IMG/VR virus record: IMGVR_UViG_3300025407_001093
Span: 1 to 36,453 of that record
Length of the DNA stretch: 36,453 nucleotides
Strand: one strand, 5' to 3'
Source of the DNA: a virus
A model generated the notes under the pieces. That model made no database searches and was not told where the DNA came from. It saw nothing but the letters and a program-made list of their open reading frames with translations. A program made the position numbers and the translations under genes. Within the stretch, counting starts at the first letter, position 1, and each line of letters begins with the position of its first letter. Shown piece after piece: positions 21,026 to 30,135 of this stretch.

Positions 21026-22067
21026 AAACTCAGAAGTCGGTATATTTTCAGATCCTCATTATGGTGTACATCGTAACAGCGCAACCTGGCACAAGATTGC
21101 TCTAGATCATGCAAAATGGGCTGCTGAACAGTTTAAAAAGAACGGTATACAAGACATAATAATACCAGGAGACATATTTCATGATCGTAATGACATTGCT
21201 GTTAATACTCTTCACGTGGTTACTGACATTTTTGATGTATTGCGTGATTTTAATATCATTATTACCGTGGGTAATCACGATGCTTACTACCGGGATAATT
21301 CTACTGTTAATTCCGTATCCATTCTTCGTGGTTGGAGTAATATTACTGTTGTTGACACTCTTACCGTCGAAACACTCCAAGGAAGAAAAATAGCATTTTG
21401 TCCTTGGGGTCAAGATATTAATGAAGTACTTAAGTGTGATTTAATCATTGGTCATTTTGAAGTTAACAGCTTTAAGATGAACTCGTTTAAAGTATGTACA
21501 AATGGGTTAAAATCATCTGATTTAACTGATAGAGCACCTTTAACTATTACTGGTCATTTTCACCACAGAGAAGAGCGCAAATATAAAGACGGTACTATAC
21601 TTTATGTAGGTTGTCCGTATCAACAGGATTGGGGTGACTTTGGTACAACTAAAGGTTTGTATATATTAGATCTTGCTGATTTGAGTTACAAGTTTATAGA
21701 AAATAATGTTTCTCCGTCTTATAGACGATTACAGTATACTGAACTTACTAGCGGCATATATACACCGGAAACGCTTAAAGCTGCTATACAAGGTAATATC
21801 GTTAAGTTTATTGTCGATAAACCTGTAGATCCGATCACTTTAGAAACCATAGTACGTAAACTCGTTGCAGTTAAACCTGTAGAGTTCACAATGGAGCATG
21901 ATGTCACTGAACAAAGTAAAATTAATATTGAAGAAGCTGCTAATAAGGAGTTTAACATAAGTGTAGAGAAGTCTATTGACGAGTTTGTTGAGTTAATGGA
22001 TGTAAAAAACAAAGAAGCAACTAAACTTTATGTTAACGATCTTTATTCCAGAGCAGTAAAAATGTAA
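21015..22067 (+). CDS. 47: Recombination endonuclease subunit gp47 (SbcD/Mre11-like)
   Basis: gp47 is the nuclease partner of gp46 in processing DNA ends for recombination-dependent replication and host DNA degradation. The calcineurin-like phosphoesterase motifs are all present: FSDPHYGVH (DxH), IIPGDIFHDR (GDxxHD), ITVGNHDAYY (GNHD), GHFEVN (H) and ITGHFHHRE (GHxH). The 350 residues match T4 gp47 (339). It overlaps gp55 by 11 bases. Its usual partner gp46 is five kilobases away, separated by six glycosyltransferase-like genes. Confidence 0.93.
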   Translation: MLIKNSEVGIFSDPHYGVHRNSATWHKIALDHAKWAAEQFKKNGIQDIIIPGDIFHDRNDIAVNTLHVVTDIFDVLRDFNIIITVGNHDAYYRDNSTVNSVSILRGWSNITVVDTLTVETLQGRKIAFCPWGQDINEVLKCDLIIGHFEVNSFKMNSFKVCTNGLKSSDLTDRAPLTITGHFHHREERKYKDGTILYVGCPYQQDWGDFGTTKGLYILDLADLSYKFIENNVSPSYRRLQYTELTSGIYTPETLKAAIQGNIVKFIVDKPVDPITLETIVRKLVAVKPVEFTMEHDVTEQSKINIEEAANKEFNISVEKSIDEFVELMDVKNKEATKLYVNDLYSRAVKM

Positions 22068-22068
22068 T

Positions 22069-23064
22069 ATGAATATTGCCTTACACTCAAATCAATTCGA
22101 TAACCGCGGTTCTACCCGCGTAACCTATGATTACGGTCTAGCACTAAGAGATATACTTGGTCACAACGTAACATTTGTTACCTCTAGTATGAATGCTAAC
22201 GAGGGTATTGAAAAAATATCTAAAGAGTTTGAAGTCATTACATACGATTCTAAAGTAGAAGTATCTCTTGCTTCTGTAGTAAAAACTGATATAAGCAGAG
22301 TAGTAGATGATAAAAAAATAGACTTCCTATACATGTTTAAATCTGGTACTATAGATCACATTACACCAGATAACTGTAAAACAGGTATACATTGTGTTTT
22401 TAACTGTAGTGAGCCTCATGGAAGTGTTTATGCTGCTATATCAGAAAACTTAGCTAAAAAATACAATATAAACAAGTTTGTACCCCATATTATTAATAAG
22501 GTAGCACCTAATAAAGATATTAAAGCTGCACTAGGCATACCTAAAGATGCTTTAGTTATTGGTAGACACGGAGGTAATGATTCATTTGATTTAGCATTTG
22601 TACATAGAGCAGTAGAAACTATTCTTAAAACAAGAAACGATGTTTACTTCCTATTTTTATCTACTAATGCTTTTATTAAACATGATAGAGCTATGTTTTT
22701 TCCGTGGATAACTAATGATGTTGGTATATCTAATTTTATTAATGCATGTGACATTATGATACATGCTCGTCATATGGGAGAGACATTTGGTTTAGCAGTA
22801 GGAGAGTTTTCCTCTCATAACAAACCTGTGATGACCTGGAGCGGTAAAATGCCATGGAGTGGAGAAACCAATCTTGGTTACGATACCGCTCATATAGATC
22901 ATTTAGGAGATAAAGCTATACTTTATCATGATTATAACAGTCTAGTTAACATTATGGAAGGTCTAGATGTGCAGTATTTACGTAGTCAAAACTGGGACAT
23001 GTTTTCAGAGAAGTTTAGTGCTAACAATGTAATTAACCAATATAAGGATGTATTTTTAACATGA
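22069..23064 (+). CDS. GT-B glycosyltransferase (GT4-like)
   Basis: This 331-residue protein looks like a two-Rossmann-fold glycosyltransferase. The N-terminal half has NRGSTRVTYDYGLALRDILG and HNVTFVTS. The C-terminal nucleotide-sugar domain shows LVIGRHGGNDSFDLAF, VYFLFLSTNAF and METFGLAVGEF-type sequence at HMGETFGLAVGEFSSHNKPV, the usual E-x7-E donor site. It is the first of six glycosyltransferase-like genes inserted between gp47 and gp46; gp47 ends one base upstream. The acceptor is unknown: virion proteins, host surface glycans or modified DNA bases are possible. Confidence 0.78.
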   Translation: MNIALHSNQFDNRGSTRVTYDYGLALRDILGHNVTFVTSSMNANEGIEKISKEFEVITYDSKVEVSLASVVKTDISRVVDDKKIDFLYMFKSGTIDHITPDNCKTGIHCVFNCSEPHGSVYAAISENLAKKYNINKFVPHIINKVAPNKDIKAALGIPKDALVIGRHGGNDSFDLAFVHRAVETILKTRNDVYFLFLSTNAFIKHDRAMFFPWITNDVGISNFINACDIMIHARHMGETFGLAVGEFSSHNKPVMTWSGKMPWSGETNLGYDTAHIDHLGDKAILYHDYNSLVNIMEGLDVQYLRSQNWDMFSEKFSANNVINQYKDVFLT

Positions 23065-23885
23065 AAATCGGTGTTGGTATTATTACCTGTAACAGAAACA
23101 ACTACTTAAAAGCTTTAATAACTACACTTCCTATGGACGTGGTAGATGCTTTAGTCGTAGTTAACGACGGTAAGGCTGAAAATCAAATAGAGGTACCAGG
23201 TACTTGGTTACAGAATGAAGTCAATCTTGGTGTAGGTAAATCTAAAAACAAAGCAATGAAGTATCTTTATGATGCTGGTTGTAATTATATTTTTATTATT
23301 GAAGATGATATGCTTATTAAAGATAAAAATGTATTTATGAAATACATTGAAGCATATCAAGAAACCGGTATACAACATTTTAACTACGGACCTGGTTCAC
23401 CATTTAACCGTAAACAAAACATAGAGTTTGATCTTCATAATAGACATTTACTCGATCAAAAGAGTCCTGTTAATCCTCGTATTGTTATTGAGTATCCTGG
23501 AGAAATTAAGATTGCATTATATACTCATACAGTAGCAATGTTTTCGTTTTTTACAAGAGAAGTACTCGAGAAGGTAGGCTATATTGACGAGCAGTTTTAT
23601 AATGCTTGGGAACACGTAGACCATACCTATCGTATTGCACTAGCTGGTTACCATCCTCCATTTTGGTGGTTTGCTGATATAGCTGATAGTGAGAAATACC
23701 TCGAAGAAGCTCCTGGTGCTATCGATAACTCATCTATTGCAGACAAGAAAGAACAATGGCATAAGAACGTGTACGGTGGTAGAGAGCTTTACAAGACTAA
23801 ACACGGACACTATCCGAACGAACCTAAAAACTATACTCAAAACGAGGTTTTAAATATACTTAAACAAATAAAATACCGTAAATGA
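23061..23885 (+). CDS. Family 2 glycosyltransferase
   Basis: The 274-residue protein has the GT-A start KIGVGIITCNRNNYLKALIT, the nucleotide-binding VVVNDGK, the helix NLGVGKSKNKAMKYL, and the DxD-type IFIIEDDMLIKD. A late acceptor block FFTREVLEKVGYIDEQFYNA and WEHVDHTYRIALAGY matches GT2 enzymes. It overlaps both neighbours by four bases (ATGA), so the cassette is translated as a coupled unit. Confidence 0.85.
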   Translation: MKIGVGIITCNRNNYLKALITTLPMDVVDALVVVNDGKAENQIEVPGTWLQNEVNLGVGKSKNKAMKYLYDAGCNYIFIIEDDMLIKDKNVFMKYIEAYQETGIQHFNYGPGSPFNRKQNIEFDLHNRHLLDQKSPVNPRIVIEYPGEIKIALYTHTVAMFSFFTREVLEKVGYIDEQFYNAWEHVDHTYRIALAGYHPPFWWFADIADSEKYLEEAPGAIDNSSIADKKEQWHKNVYGGRELYKTKHGHYPNEPKNYTQNEVLNILKQIKYRK

Positions 23886-24631
23886 ACGAAATCATTACAT
23901 ATGGACAGAACTACAGTCTTAACAAAGGTATAGAAAACTTTGTTAAGTCAGCTGTAAAAACTAACAATACTGTCACTGTTATAGGCTACAATCTTAAGCA
24001 AGATGTACTAGATTATCTCAAGAAAAATAACTGTAACTTTGTTGATGCTGATCAAATAGCGAAAAAGTATAATGTGGATATGAAACTATCACCTTATACA
24101 CTTAAAGTTATTTTCTTTTATCTGTATTGCAGTAAAATTTCTACAGCTGATAATGTGTTTTTGTGTGATTTTACCGATGTTTATTTTAATAAAAACATAT
24201 TTGATTTCGTTTCAGTAAAACCAATGGTATTTGGGGAAGGTCAGATAATACGTAACTGTCAGACTAATACTACTTGGATAAACTTATGTTATAATCAAGA
24301 CATATACGGATTGTTACAAAAGTATGAGATTATTAATGGAGGAGCCATACTTGGTTGGAGATCTCAGTGTATAGGTTTATTAAAAGAAATGTGTTTAGAT
24401 ACTTCTATTATATTAGGTAGAATAGGAAACTATGCTAATATAGATCAGGCCATACTTAATAAGGTGGTTCGTTTTGATCAATACAGATACGAAATAGGGT
24501 CTAAAACAACTGTACTAAACTTAGCACAAGTTAGCATACAAACTAAATGGAATAAGAGCAATGTACCAGCTGTATTTCATCAATATGACGGGCACCCAGA
24601 TGTAGAAAGTTTTATTAATGAGCAAAGTTGA
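23882..24631 (+). CDS. GT8/PLOD-like glycosyltransferase candidate
   Basis: This 249-residue protein has a central strand NVFLCDFTDVYFNKNIFDF in which D-F-T-D resembles the DxD metal site of GT8-like or lysyl-hydroxylase-type (PLOD) glucosyl/galactosyltransferases. It is followed by YEIINGGAILGWRSQCIGLL, NIDQAILN and VFHQYDGHP, the expected order of acceptor and terminal His motifs. The N-terminus TVTVIGYNL is Rossmann-like. The overlap pattern (4 bases upstream, 14 downstream) places it in the cassette. The fold assignment is from motif order. Confidence 0.65.
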   Translation: MNEIITYGQNYSLNKGIENFVKSAVKTNNTVTVIGYNLKQDVLDYLKKNNCNFVDADQIAKKYNVDMKLSPYTLKVIFFYLYCSKISTADNVFLCDFTDVYFNKNIFDFVSVKPMVFGEGQIIRNCQTNTTWINLCYNQDIYGLLQKYEIINGGAILGWRSQCIGLLKEMCLDTSIILGRIGNYANIDQAILNKVVRFDQYRYEIGSKTTVLNLAQVSIQTKWNKSNVPAVFHQYDGHPDVESFINEQS

Positions 24632-25358
24632 TGTAATCATTTTATCTCTTGTTAACGATGACAAGAGCTTTGAAGTAACTAAAAGATGTATTGATTCTTA
24701 TATTAATACAGCTGATGAACTCATTAACAATATATTTGTTATTGAAACTAATAAAACCTTTAATAGAGATTATAATCAACCTAAAGTAGAGGTAATAATA
24801 CCCCCTTACGAGTTTAACTATAACCAGTTTTTTAATATAGGTTTAAGCCGTTGTAAATCAGATTATATAATAGGCCCTAATAACGATTTAATAATACAAG
24901 AAAACTGTATACAAAACATCGTAAAAGAGTTTGAAACCAACTCTACTATCAGTTCTATTAGCCCTATTGATAGAAATTGGCATCGTCATACTAAACAGTA
25001 TTTTCCTGATGATAATAAACTTTATTATGGGTATGAAACATCTTTACACTTGTTTGGTTGTATATTTGCAGCAAGACGCGGAGTATTTGAAGTTATAGGT
25101 TATCTTGATGAACGTTTCTTTTTCTTTTATCAAGATAATGATTACTCAATGTGTTTAGAAAGAAACAAACTGTTACATGGTGTATTAACCAGTGCTAGAG
25201 TTAAACATAAAGTAGGTGGTACATCTGCTAAAGGCTCTTCTAGAACAGATTATACCCCAGAGAACATGAACAAACAGGGTAATATTTTAGCAGATAAATG
25301 GAATAACGAGCCGTTCAAATCAGGTGGATTTAAACAGTTCAAACCGTATATACTTTAA
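24618..25358 (+). CDS. Family 2 glycosyltransferase
   Basis: The 246 residues begin KVDVIILSLVNDDKSFEVTK, then show FVIETNKTFN, NYNQFFNIGLSRCKSDYIIG and 'P-N-N-D-L-I-I' as the DxD-type site. GCIFAARRGVFEVIGYLDER, then FFFFYQDNDYSMCLERNKL, is the classic GT2 acceptor block with a Gln-Asp-Asn-Asp. The start lies inside the preceding gene. It is most like rhamnosyl- or galactosyltransferase-type GT2 enzymes, but the donor cannot be read from sequence. Confidence 0.83.
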   Translation: MSKVDVIILSLVNDDKSFEVTKRCIDSYINTADELINNIFVIETNKTFNRDYNQPKVEVIIPPYEFNYNQFFNIGLSRCKSDYIIGPNNDLIIQENCIQNIVKEFETNSTISSISPIDRNWHRHTKQYFPDDNKLYYGYETSLHLFGCIFAARRGVFEVIGYLDERFFFFYQDNDYSMCLERNKLLHGVLTSARVKHKVGGTSAKGSSRTDYTPENMNKQGNILADKWNNEPFKSGGFKQFKPYIL

Positions 25359-26249
25359 ATGAACATTTCGTTTTTATATCCTAGAACCCCTCAAGATGTT
25401 TGGAATACTTCAATAGCCATACAAAATGCTTTTGACAAACTAGGACACACTACAAAATGTTACTCTTCAATGACTGTTGAAGATCAATACTCGGAAGACG
25501 GGTTAAAAGCATTACTAACAGACGCAAACAATGGTACATTTGTACCAGATGTTATTATTAACTTTGATTATGGACGCTTTCAAAGCCCGTTACTTAAAAA
25601 GAGCTCATTCCCATCTGCAATATGGGTATTAGAGTCTGGAGATGACCCTCAAAGCTTTAATAACAACTATATTAAAGCTAAAGCTGGTAACTTTGATATT
25701 ATTTTATCTCCAGATATTAGATGTTGTGCTACATACAACTCCCAAGGCTATAATGCTATGTGGTTTCCGCACTTTGCAGATACTGATATGTATCCTGAAA
25801 GAGTGTATAGCATTGAACCTGATTTAGATGCTGTATGTACTAGAGATGTTTCTGACAAGTTTTTTCAAAGTGTAAGAGCCCGATTAGGTAAACGTTTTGA
25901 TACTCGTAGCGGGTTGCATGCTTTAGAACATTCATCATATCTTAGAAGAGGTAAAATAGTATTACAAAACAGTCAATATAAAGAGGTTACACGACGTATA
26001 TTTGAAGGCATGCTAGCTAATAGAATGGTCATTGCTGATAGACCTGAACCAGGTACTCGTATTGATTTAATATTTGAAGAAGGTAAAGAGATTGTTTATT
26101 TTGATTCTTTAGATGATTGTATCAATAAAGTTAACTACTATACTGAACACAAAGATGAAAGACTTAAGATAGCGCAAGCTGGGTTTGATAAAGTATCAAA
26201 GTATCATACTGCTATGTCTAGAGTTAAGTCATTATTAAAACATTTATGA
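25359..26249 (+). CDS. CgeB-like GT-B glycosyltransferase
   Basis: This 296-residue protein starts MNISFLYPRTPQDVWNTSIA. It has FDIILSPDIRCCATYNSQGY and MWFPHFADTDMYPE in the middle. The C-terminal domain reads YKEVTRRIFEGMLANRMVIA, then GKEIVYFDSLDDCINKVNYY and ERLKIAQAGFDKV, the donor-domain pattern of Glyco_trans_1_2/CgeB proteins. It starts immediately after the preceding stop codon. Its target is unknown. Confidence 0.78.
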   Translation: MNISFLYPRTPQDVWNTSIAIQNAFDKLGHTTKCYSSMTVEDQYSEDGLKALLTDANNGTFVPDVIINFDYGRFQSPLLKKSSFPSAIWVLESGDDPQSFNNNYIKAKAGNFDIILSPDIRCCATYNSQGYNAMWFPHFADTDMYPERVYSIEPDLDAVCTRDVSDKFFQSVRARLGKRFDTRSGLHALEHSSYLRRGKIVLQNSQYKEVTRRIFEGMLANRMVIADRPEPGTRIDLIFEEGKEIVYFDSLDDCINKVNYYTEHKDERLKIAQAGFDKVSKYHTAMSRVKSLLKHL

Positions 26250-27106
26250 AAATACTTTATTTAACAAAAGGCGATCACGTAGACTATCAAAACGATGCGT
26301 TGTTGATAGGCTTGAAACAGTTATACGGTGCAGATGTAGTAGACTATAATAAACAAGCCCATAACTACGACACTTATGATGCTGAAAAGGCTAGTAAACT
26401 TTATGGTATGGGTATGACAGTAACCCGTGTGTTGCCAGATTTAGAAGTTGATCGTACTGATATTACTTCTAAGATAAAAAACAAACACTACGATCTTATT
26501 GTGTATGGTTCTATTTGGAGATGTAATGATTATATCGATGATATATTAAAATATTACCCGTTTGATAAAGTTGTAGCAGTAGACGGTGAAGATGAAACAA
26601 ATATACACCCGGTTTATAATCGCGGTATAATGTATTTTAAGAGAGAACTTGTTTATCAAAAAGACCGTTTGTTTCCTATTACTTTTGCTATACCAGATTC
26701 TAAAGTTAACTTCAACACGAATAAAACACGTAATGGGGCATTTATTACTCCTTTAGATAAGAGTACATACATATACAAAAACGAAAAAGATTATTATAAT
26801 GATTATAATCAATCGAGATTTGGAGTAACAGTTAAAAAAGCTGGTTGGGACTGTTTAAGACATTACGAAATACTTGGTAACGGATGTATTCCTGTGTTTT
26901 ATAATATAGAAAACTGCCCTTCATTAACCATGGCAACGTTTCCTAAAAAGGAATGTCAAGAGGTAATGAGCTTGCTTCAGAAGAAAACAGATCCAGTTAA
27001 AGTGTATGAACAGTACATTGAAACTTTCAGGAAAGCACTTTACGAAAACTGTACAACAAGTGCGGTTGCAAAATATTTTCTAAACACGTTGAAAAAGAAT
27101 AGCTAG
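26246..27106 (+). CDS. Exostosin-like/GT-B glycosyltransferase candidate
   Basis: The 286-residue protein starts MKILYLTKGDHVDYQNDALL. The strongest feature is near the C-terminus: SRFGVTVKKAGWDCLRHYEI, LGNGCIPVFYNIENCPSLTM and FPKKECQEV, the pattern of exostosin-like enzymes (GWDCxRHYE, GCIP, FP). The N-terminal half contains HYDLIVYGSIWRCNDYID, as in a nucleotide-binding half-domain. It ends the six-gene cassette, and its stop falls at the edge of a hairpin before gp46. Confidence 0.65.
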   Translation: MKILYLTKGDHVDYQNDALLIGLKQLYGADVVDYNKQAHNYDTYDAEKASKLYGMGMTVTRVLPDLEVDRTDITSKIKNKHYDLIVYGSIWRCNDYIDDILKYYPFDKVVAVDGEDETNIHPVYNRGIMYFKRELVYQKDRLFPITFAIPDSKVNFNTNKTRNGAFITPLDKSTYIYKNEKDYYNDYNQSRFGVTVKKAGWDCLRHYEILGNGCIPVFYNIENCPSLTMATFPKKECQEVMSLLQKKTDPVKVYEQYIETFRKALYENCTTSAVAKYFLNTLKKNS

Positions 27107-27124
27107 AGATTATAATGATCTCTA
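27104..27124 (+). promoter_or_regulatory. Hairpin abutting the gp46 start codon
   Basis: TAGAGAT and ATCTCTA form a perfect 7-bp inverted repeat around a TATAATG loop. The right arm ends at the base before the gp46 ATG. It also covers the stop of the preceding gene. It could limit ribosome access to gp46, bind a regulator, or shield an RNA 5' end; no Shine-Dalgarno is present. Confidence 0.45.
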
Positions 27125-28948
27125 ATGCAGTACGTATTTTTTAAGTCTTTAAAGATAACTAACTTTTTATCTGTTGGTAAACGCCCGGTTACTGTAGATT
27201 TTAAGCCAGGCTTAAACATTATTACTGGCCGCAATCTAGACAAGGCAGATCGTGCTAACGGTGTAGGTAAATCTACTATTGCAGATGCTATTCATTTTGC
27301 TCTATACGGCTCTACTATTAGAGAGCTTAAAAAAGAGAATATTGTCAATAATCTCTATCCAGAAGATGTTTGTGAAGTAGAGATCGAGTTTACTACAGAT
27401 GTTAATCATGTTAAGACAGAATATAAAATAGTAAGAACACTTAATCCTACCAAATGTTTTCTCTTCGTAAACGGAGAAGATAAAACCCGTTCAGGTGTAC
27501 CACAAACAACTGAATATATTATTGATATTATTGACACTTCACCAGAAGTATTTCAGAATAGTGTAGTAATGACCATAAACAATACAGTTCCGTTTATGGC
27601 TCAGAAAAAGATCGAGAAACGTAAGTTTATTGAGGGTATACTTGGTTTAGAAGTGTTTAGCAATATGTTAAGTATTGCTCGTTTTGACTTTAATGAAGTA
27701 AAACGTTTATTAGATGTTGAACACGCTAAGGTAGACGAAAATGATAGAGCTTTACAAGATAGTATTAAACAAAAACAAGTTTATGAAGAGAGTAAGTTAA
27801 AACGTAAAGAAGTACTACTTACTCGTCAGCGTAACAATCAGCAAGAGATTGCGCTTATTAACGAAAAGATCGGTAAGCTCGAATCAGTCGATACTGAAGC
27901 TGAGAAAAAGATATTAGATAATATGGCAGCCCTTAAAACTGCTGAAACTTTATGCGATCGTAAAATAGCTGCGGTTAATAAGCTTATTACTGAAGCAGAA
28001 ACCCATATTAAGCTTAATAATGACCGTATTAAAAAACTTAAAAAAGTAGATAGTAAATGTCCACATTGCGGTAAAGATCTCGCTGAAGCAACTAATACTC
28101 AATACGAAAAAGATAAAGCAGAGTGTCATGCAGAAATACAAAAATATACAGAGATTGTTAATACTCAAAAACCACTTTTAGTAGAAGCACAAAGTCAGTT
28201 AAATAAAGTTGAGACTCATATTACTAATGCACAGAAAAAGATAAACGATTTTAATATTCGTAAAAAAGAAGTAGAAAACATTAATAATCGTTTAAATCAA
28301 CTCAATGTATGGCAATCTCAACTTGTAGTAGATATTGATGCTCTTAATAACGAGGATAATGTATATACAGACAATATTAAAAAGATTGAAGACCGTATAT
28401 CTGAAGTAAAAGCTAAAGTAGATGAACTACAGATTAAGATCGATATTATTGAATCAGCTAAGTTTATTACTTCTGAAGAAGGTGTAAAATCGTTTATTGT
28501 TAAAAAGATATTAGAGGTACTCAATCTTAGACTTGCTTACTATCTTAAGAAGCTTGAAAGTAACAGTACAGTTAAGTTTAATGAGTTCTTTGAAGAAACT
28601 ATCACTAATGAACGTGGTGCAGTATGTAGTTATTTTAACTTCTCTGGAGCTGAACGTAAAGCTATCGATCTTGCAATGATATTTGCGTTTCAAGATATCC
28701 GTAGAGCACAAGCTAATGTATGGTTAAATATATCTGTATTTGATGAACTACTTGATTCGTCTTTAGACGAAAAAGGTATTGAACTAGTATTGGATATAAT
28801 ACGGGATAGAGTGGAAAAGTACCAAGAGGCAGTGTATATAATATCACACCGCAAGGAAAGTATGAAGTACTGTACAAGTGGTGAAATCATATTCCTAGAA
28901 AAGAAAAACGGCATAACAGTAAGATCAAACAACTTTAATAATGAATAA
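27125..28948 (+). CDS. 46: Recombination endonuclease subunit gp46 (SbcC/Rad50-like ATPase)
   Basis: gp46 is the SMC-type ATPase that drives gp47 in DNA end resection. The 607-residue protein starts MQYVFFKSLKITNFLSVGKR. Walker A is NGVGKST (about residues 44-50). A long coiled coil carries the zinc hook Cys312-Pro-His-Cys315. The ABC signature is FSGAERKA and Walker B is ISVFDELLDSSLD near the C-terminus. T4 gp46 is 560 residues, so the coiled coil is slightly longer. The start follows a hairpin. It overlaps the next glycosyltransferase gene by eight bases. Confidence 0.93.
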   Translation: MQYVFFKSLKITNFLSVGKRPVTVDFKPGLNIITGRNLDKADRANGVGKSTIADAIHFALYGSTIRELKKENIVNNLYPEDVCEVEIEFTTDVNHVKTEYKIVRTLNPTKCFLFVNGEDKTRSGVPQTTEYIIDIIDTSPEVFQNSVVMTINNTVPFMAQKKIEKRKFIEGILGLEVFSNMLSIARFDFNEVKRLLDVEHAKVDENDRALQDSIKQKQVYEESKLKRKEVLLTRQRNNQQEIALINEKIGKLESVDTEAEKKILDNMAALKTAETLCDRKIAAVNKLITEAETHIKLNNDRIKKLKKVDSKCPHCGKDLAEATNTQYEKDKAECHAEIQKYTEIVNTQKPLLVEAQSQLNKVETHITNAQKKINDFNIRKKEVENINNRLNQLNVWQSQLVVDIDALNNEDNVYTDNIKKIEDRISEVKAKVDELQIKIDIIESAKFITSEEGVKSFIVKKILEVLNLRLAYYLKKLESNSTVKFNEFFEETITNERGAVCSYFNFSGAERKAIDLAMIFAFQDIRRAQANVWLNISVFDELLDSSLDEKGIELVLDIIRDRVEKYQEAVYIISHRKESMKYCTSGEIIFLEKKNGITVRSNNFNNE

Positions 28949-30104
28949 CTCATTCGTAATCGGTGCACCAGCATTACCATTAGGAGCTCCTACTTTAGGG
29001 GTAACTACACCTAACTCTCAACCAGTACTTCCAAGCGTACCACCTACAAAGATGGCAATGAGCTTTGCTGCTGACCATGGTGGATGCGGTTTTTGGCGTA
29101 TGCACTGGCCAGAATCTATAATCAACTCTTCAGGTAAAGGAGTTGTACAGAACTCTACGATGATGATACTTGACCCAAGACAGTATCAAAATATACAATC
29201 AGTTAAGATACAACGTCAAGTCACTGAACCACAACTTCAGTTTGCTAAGTTCTTAAGACATACTTCTGATAATGGAAGCAAGTTTAAACTGTATTATGAA
29301 ATCGATGACGTTATTTTCCCAGAAGATATTCCATTATACAACAAGTCTAGAGAAGCATTTGTTAACCCTATTATTGGTAAAACAGCAATAGAGATTATTA
29401 AGCTCTGTGATGCTATTACTTGCCCTACCAAGTACATGGCAGATTATTATACAGAAAAGACTGGTGTACCCGCTATTGTAGTACCTAACTACCTACCTAA
29501 GTTTTGGATGGATCGTTTTTACAGTAAACAAAGAGTGGCGGAGAACTTTGATCGCAACAAGAAACGTCCTCGTATCGGTTATGTTGGTAGTCCAACCCAC
29601 CTTAATGTACAGCGCTTGCCTGGAGTGGTAGATGATATTGAACCATTTACTGATATTATTCGTAAGACTTACAAAGATTACAAGTGGGTGTTTTTTGGAG
29701 CCGCTCCTTTCGGTGTGCAAGATTTAATTGCAGCTGGTGAAGTTGAATATGTACCTTGGAAGAGCTTGTATGAGTATAGTTATACGTTTGATTCGTTAAA
29801 CTTAAACTTAGCATTTGCACCTTTACAAAATAACAGGTTTAACTATGCAAAAGCACCCATTAAGTATCTTGAAGCAGGTGCATTAGGTATTCCATGTTTA
29901 TGCCAAGATGCTCCACCATACAATACAGATCCTGTAGCACCTCTACGGTTTAATACTCCTGATGAAATGATGGATCTAGCTAAGAAGCTACTAAAAGATC
30001 GTAGAATGTACTTAAATGAGTCGGATGATGCTCGTAAGGTTGCAACCAAGTATTGGTTAGAAGATCACATTGATGAGCATATGAAAGTTTACTTTCCTTC
30101 TTGA
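28941..30104 (+). CDS. GT4-like glycosyltransferase
   Basis: This 387-residue protein starts MNNSFVIGAPALPLGAPTLG, a Pro/Gly-rich N-terminus unusual for the family. The acceptor half contains FKLYYEIDDVIFPEDI and CDAITCPTKYMADYYTEKTG. The donor half contains RPRIGYVGSPTHLNV, YKWVFFGAAPFG and NYAKAPIKYLEAGALGIPCL, where K-x3-K-x-L-E-x-x-A-x-G-x-P is the GT4 donor motif. It is the seventh glycosyltransferase of the plus-strand operon, lying between gp46 and gp43. Function in surface or DNA glycosylation is inferred only. Confidence 0.8.
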   Translation: MNNSFVIGAPALPLGAPTLGVTTPNSQPVLPSVPPTKMAMSFAADHGGCGFWRMHWPESIINSSGKGVVQNSTMMILDPRQYQNIQSVKIQRQVTEPQLQFAKFLRHTSDNGSKFKLYYEIDDVIFPEDIPLYNKSREAFVNPIIGKTAIEIIKLCDAITCPTKYMADYYTEKTGVPAIVVPNYLPKFWMDRFYSKQRVAENFDRNKKRPRIGYVGSPTHLNVQRLPGVVDDIEPFTDIIRKTYKDYKWVFFGAAPFGVQDLIAAGEVEYVPWKSLYEYSYTFDSLNLNLAFAPLQNNRFNYAKAPIKYLEAGALGIPCLCQDAPPYNTDPVAPLRFNTPDEMMDLAKKLLKDRRMYLNESDDARKVATKYWLEDHIDEHMKVYFPS

Positions 30105-30135
30105 TTAGTTTGTAAAATGGTACATAATATGTTTT

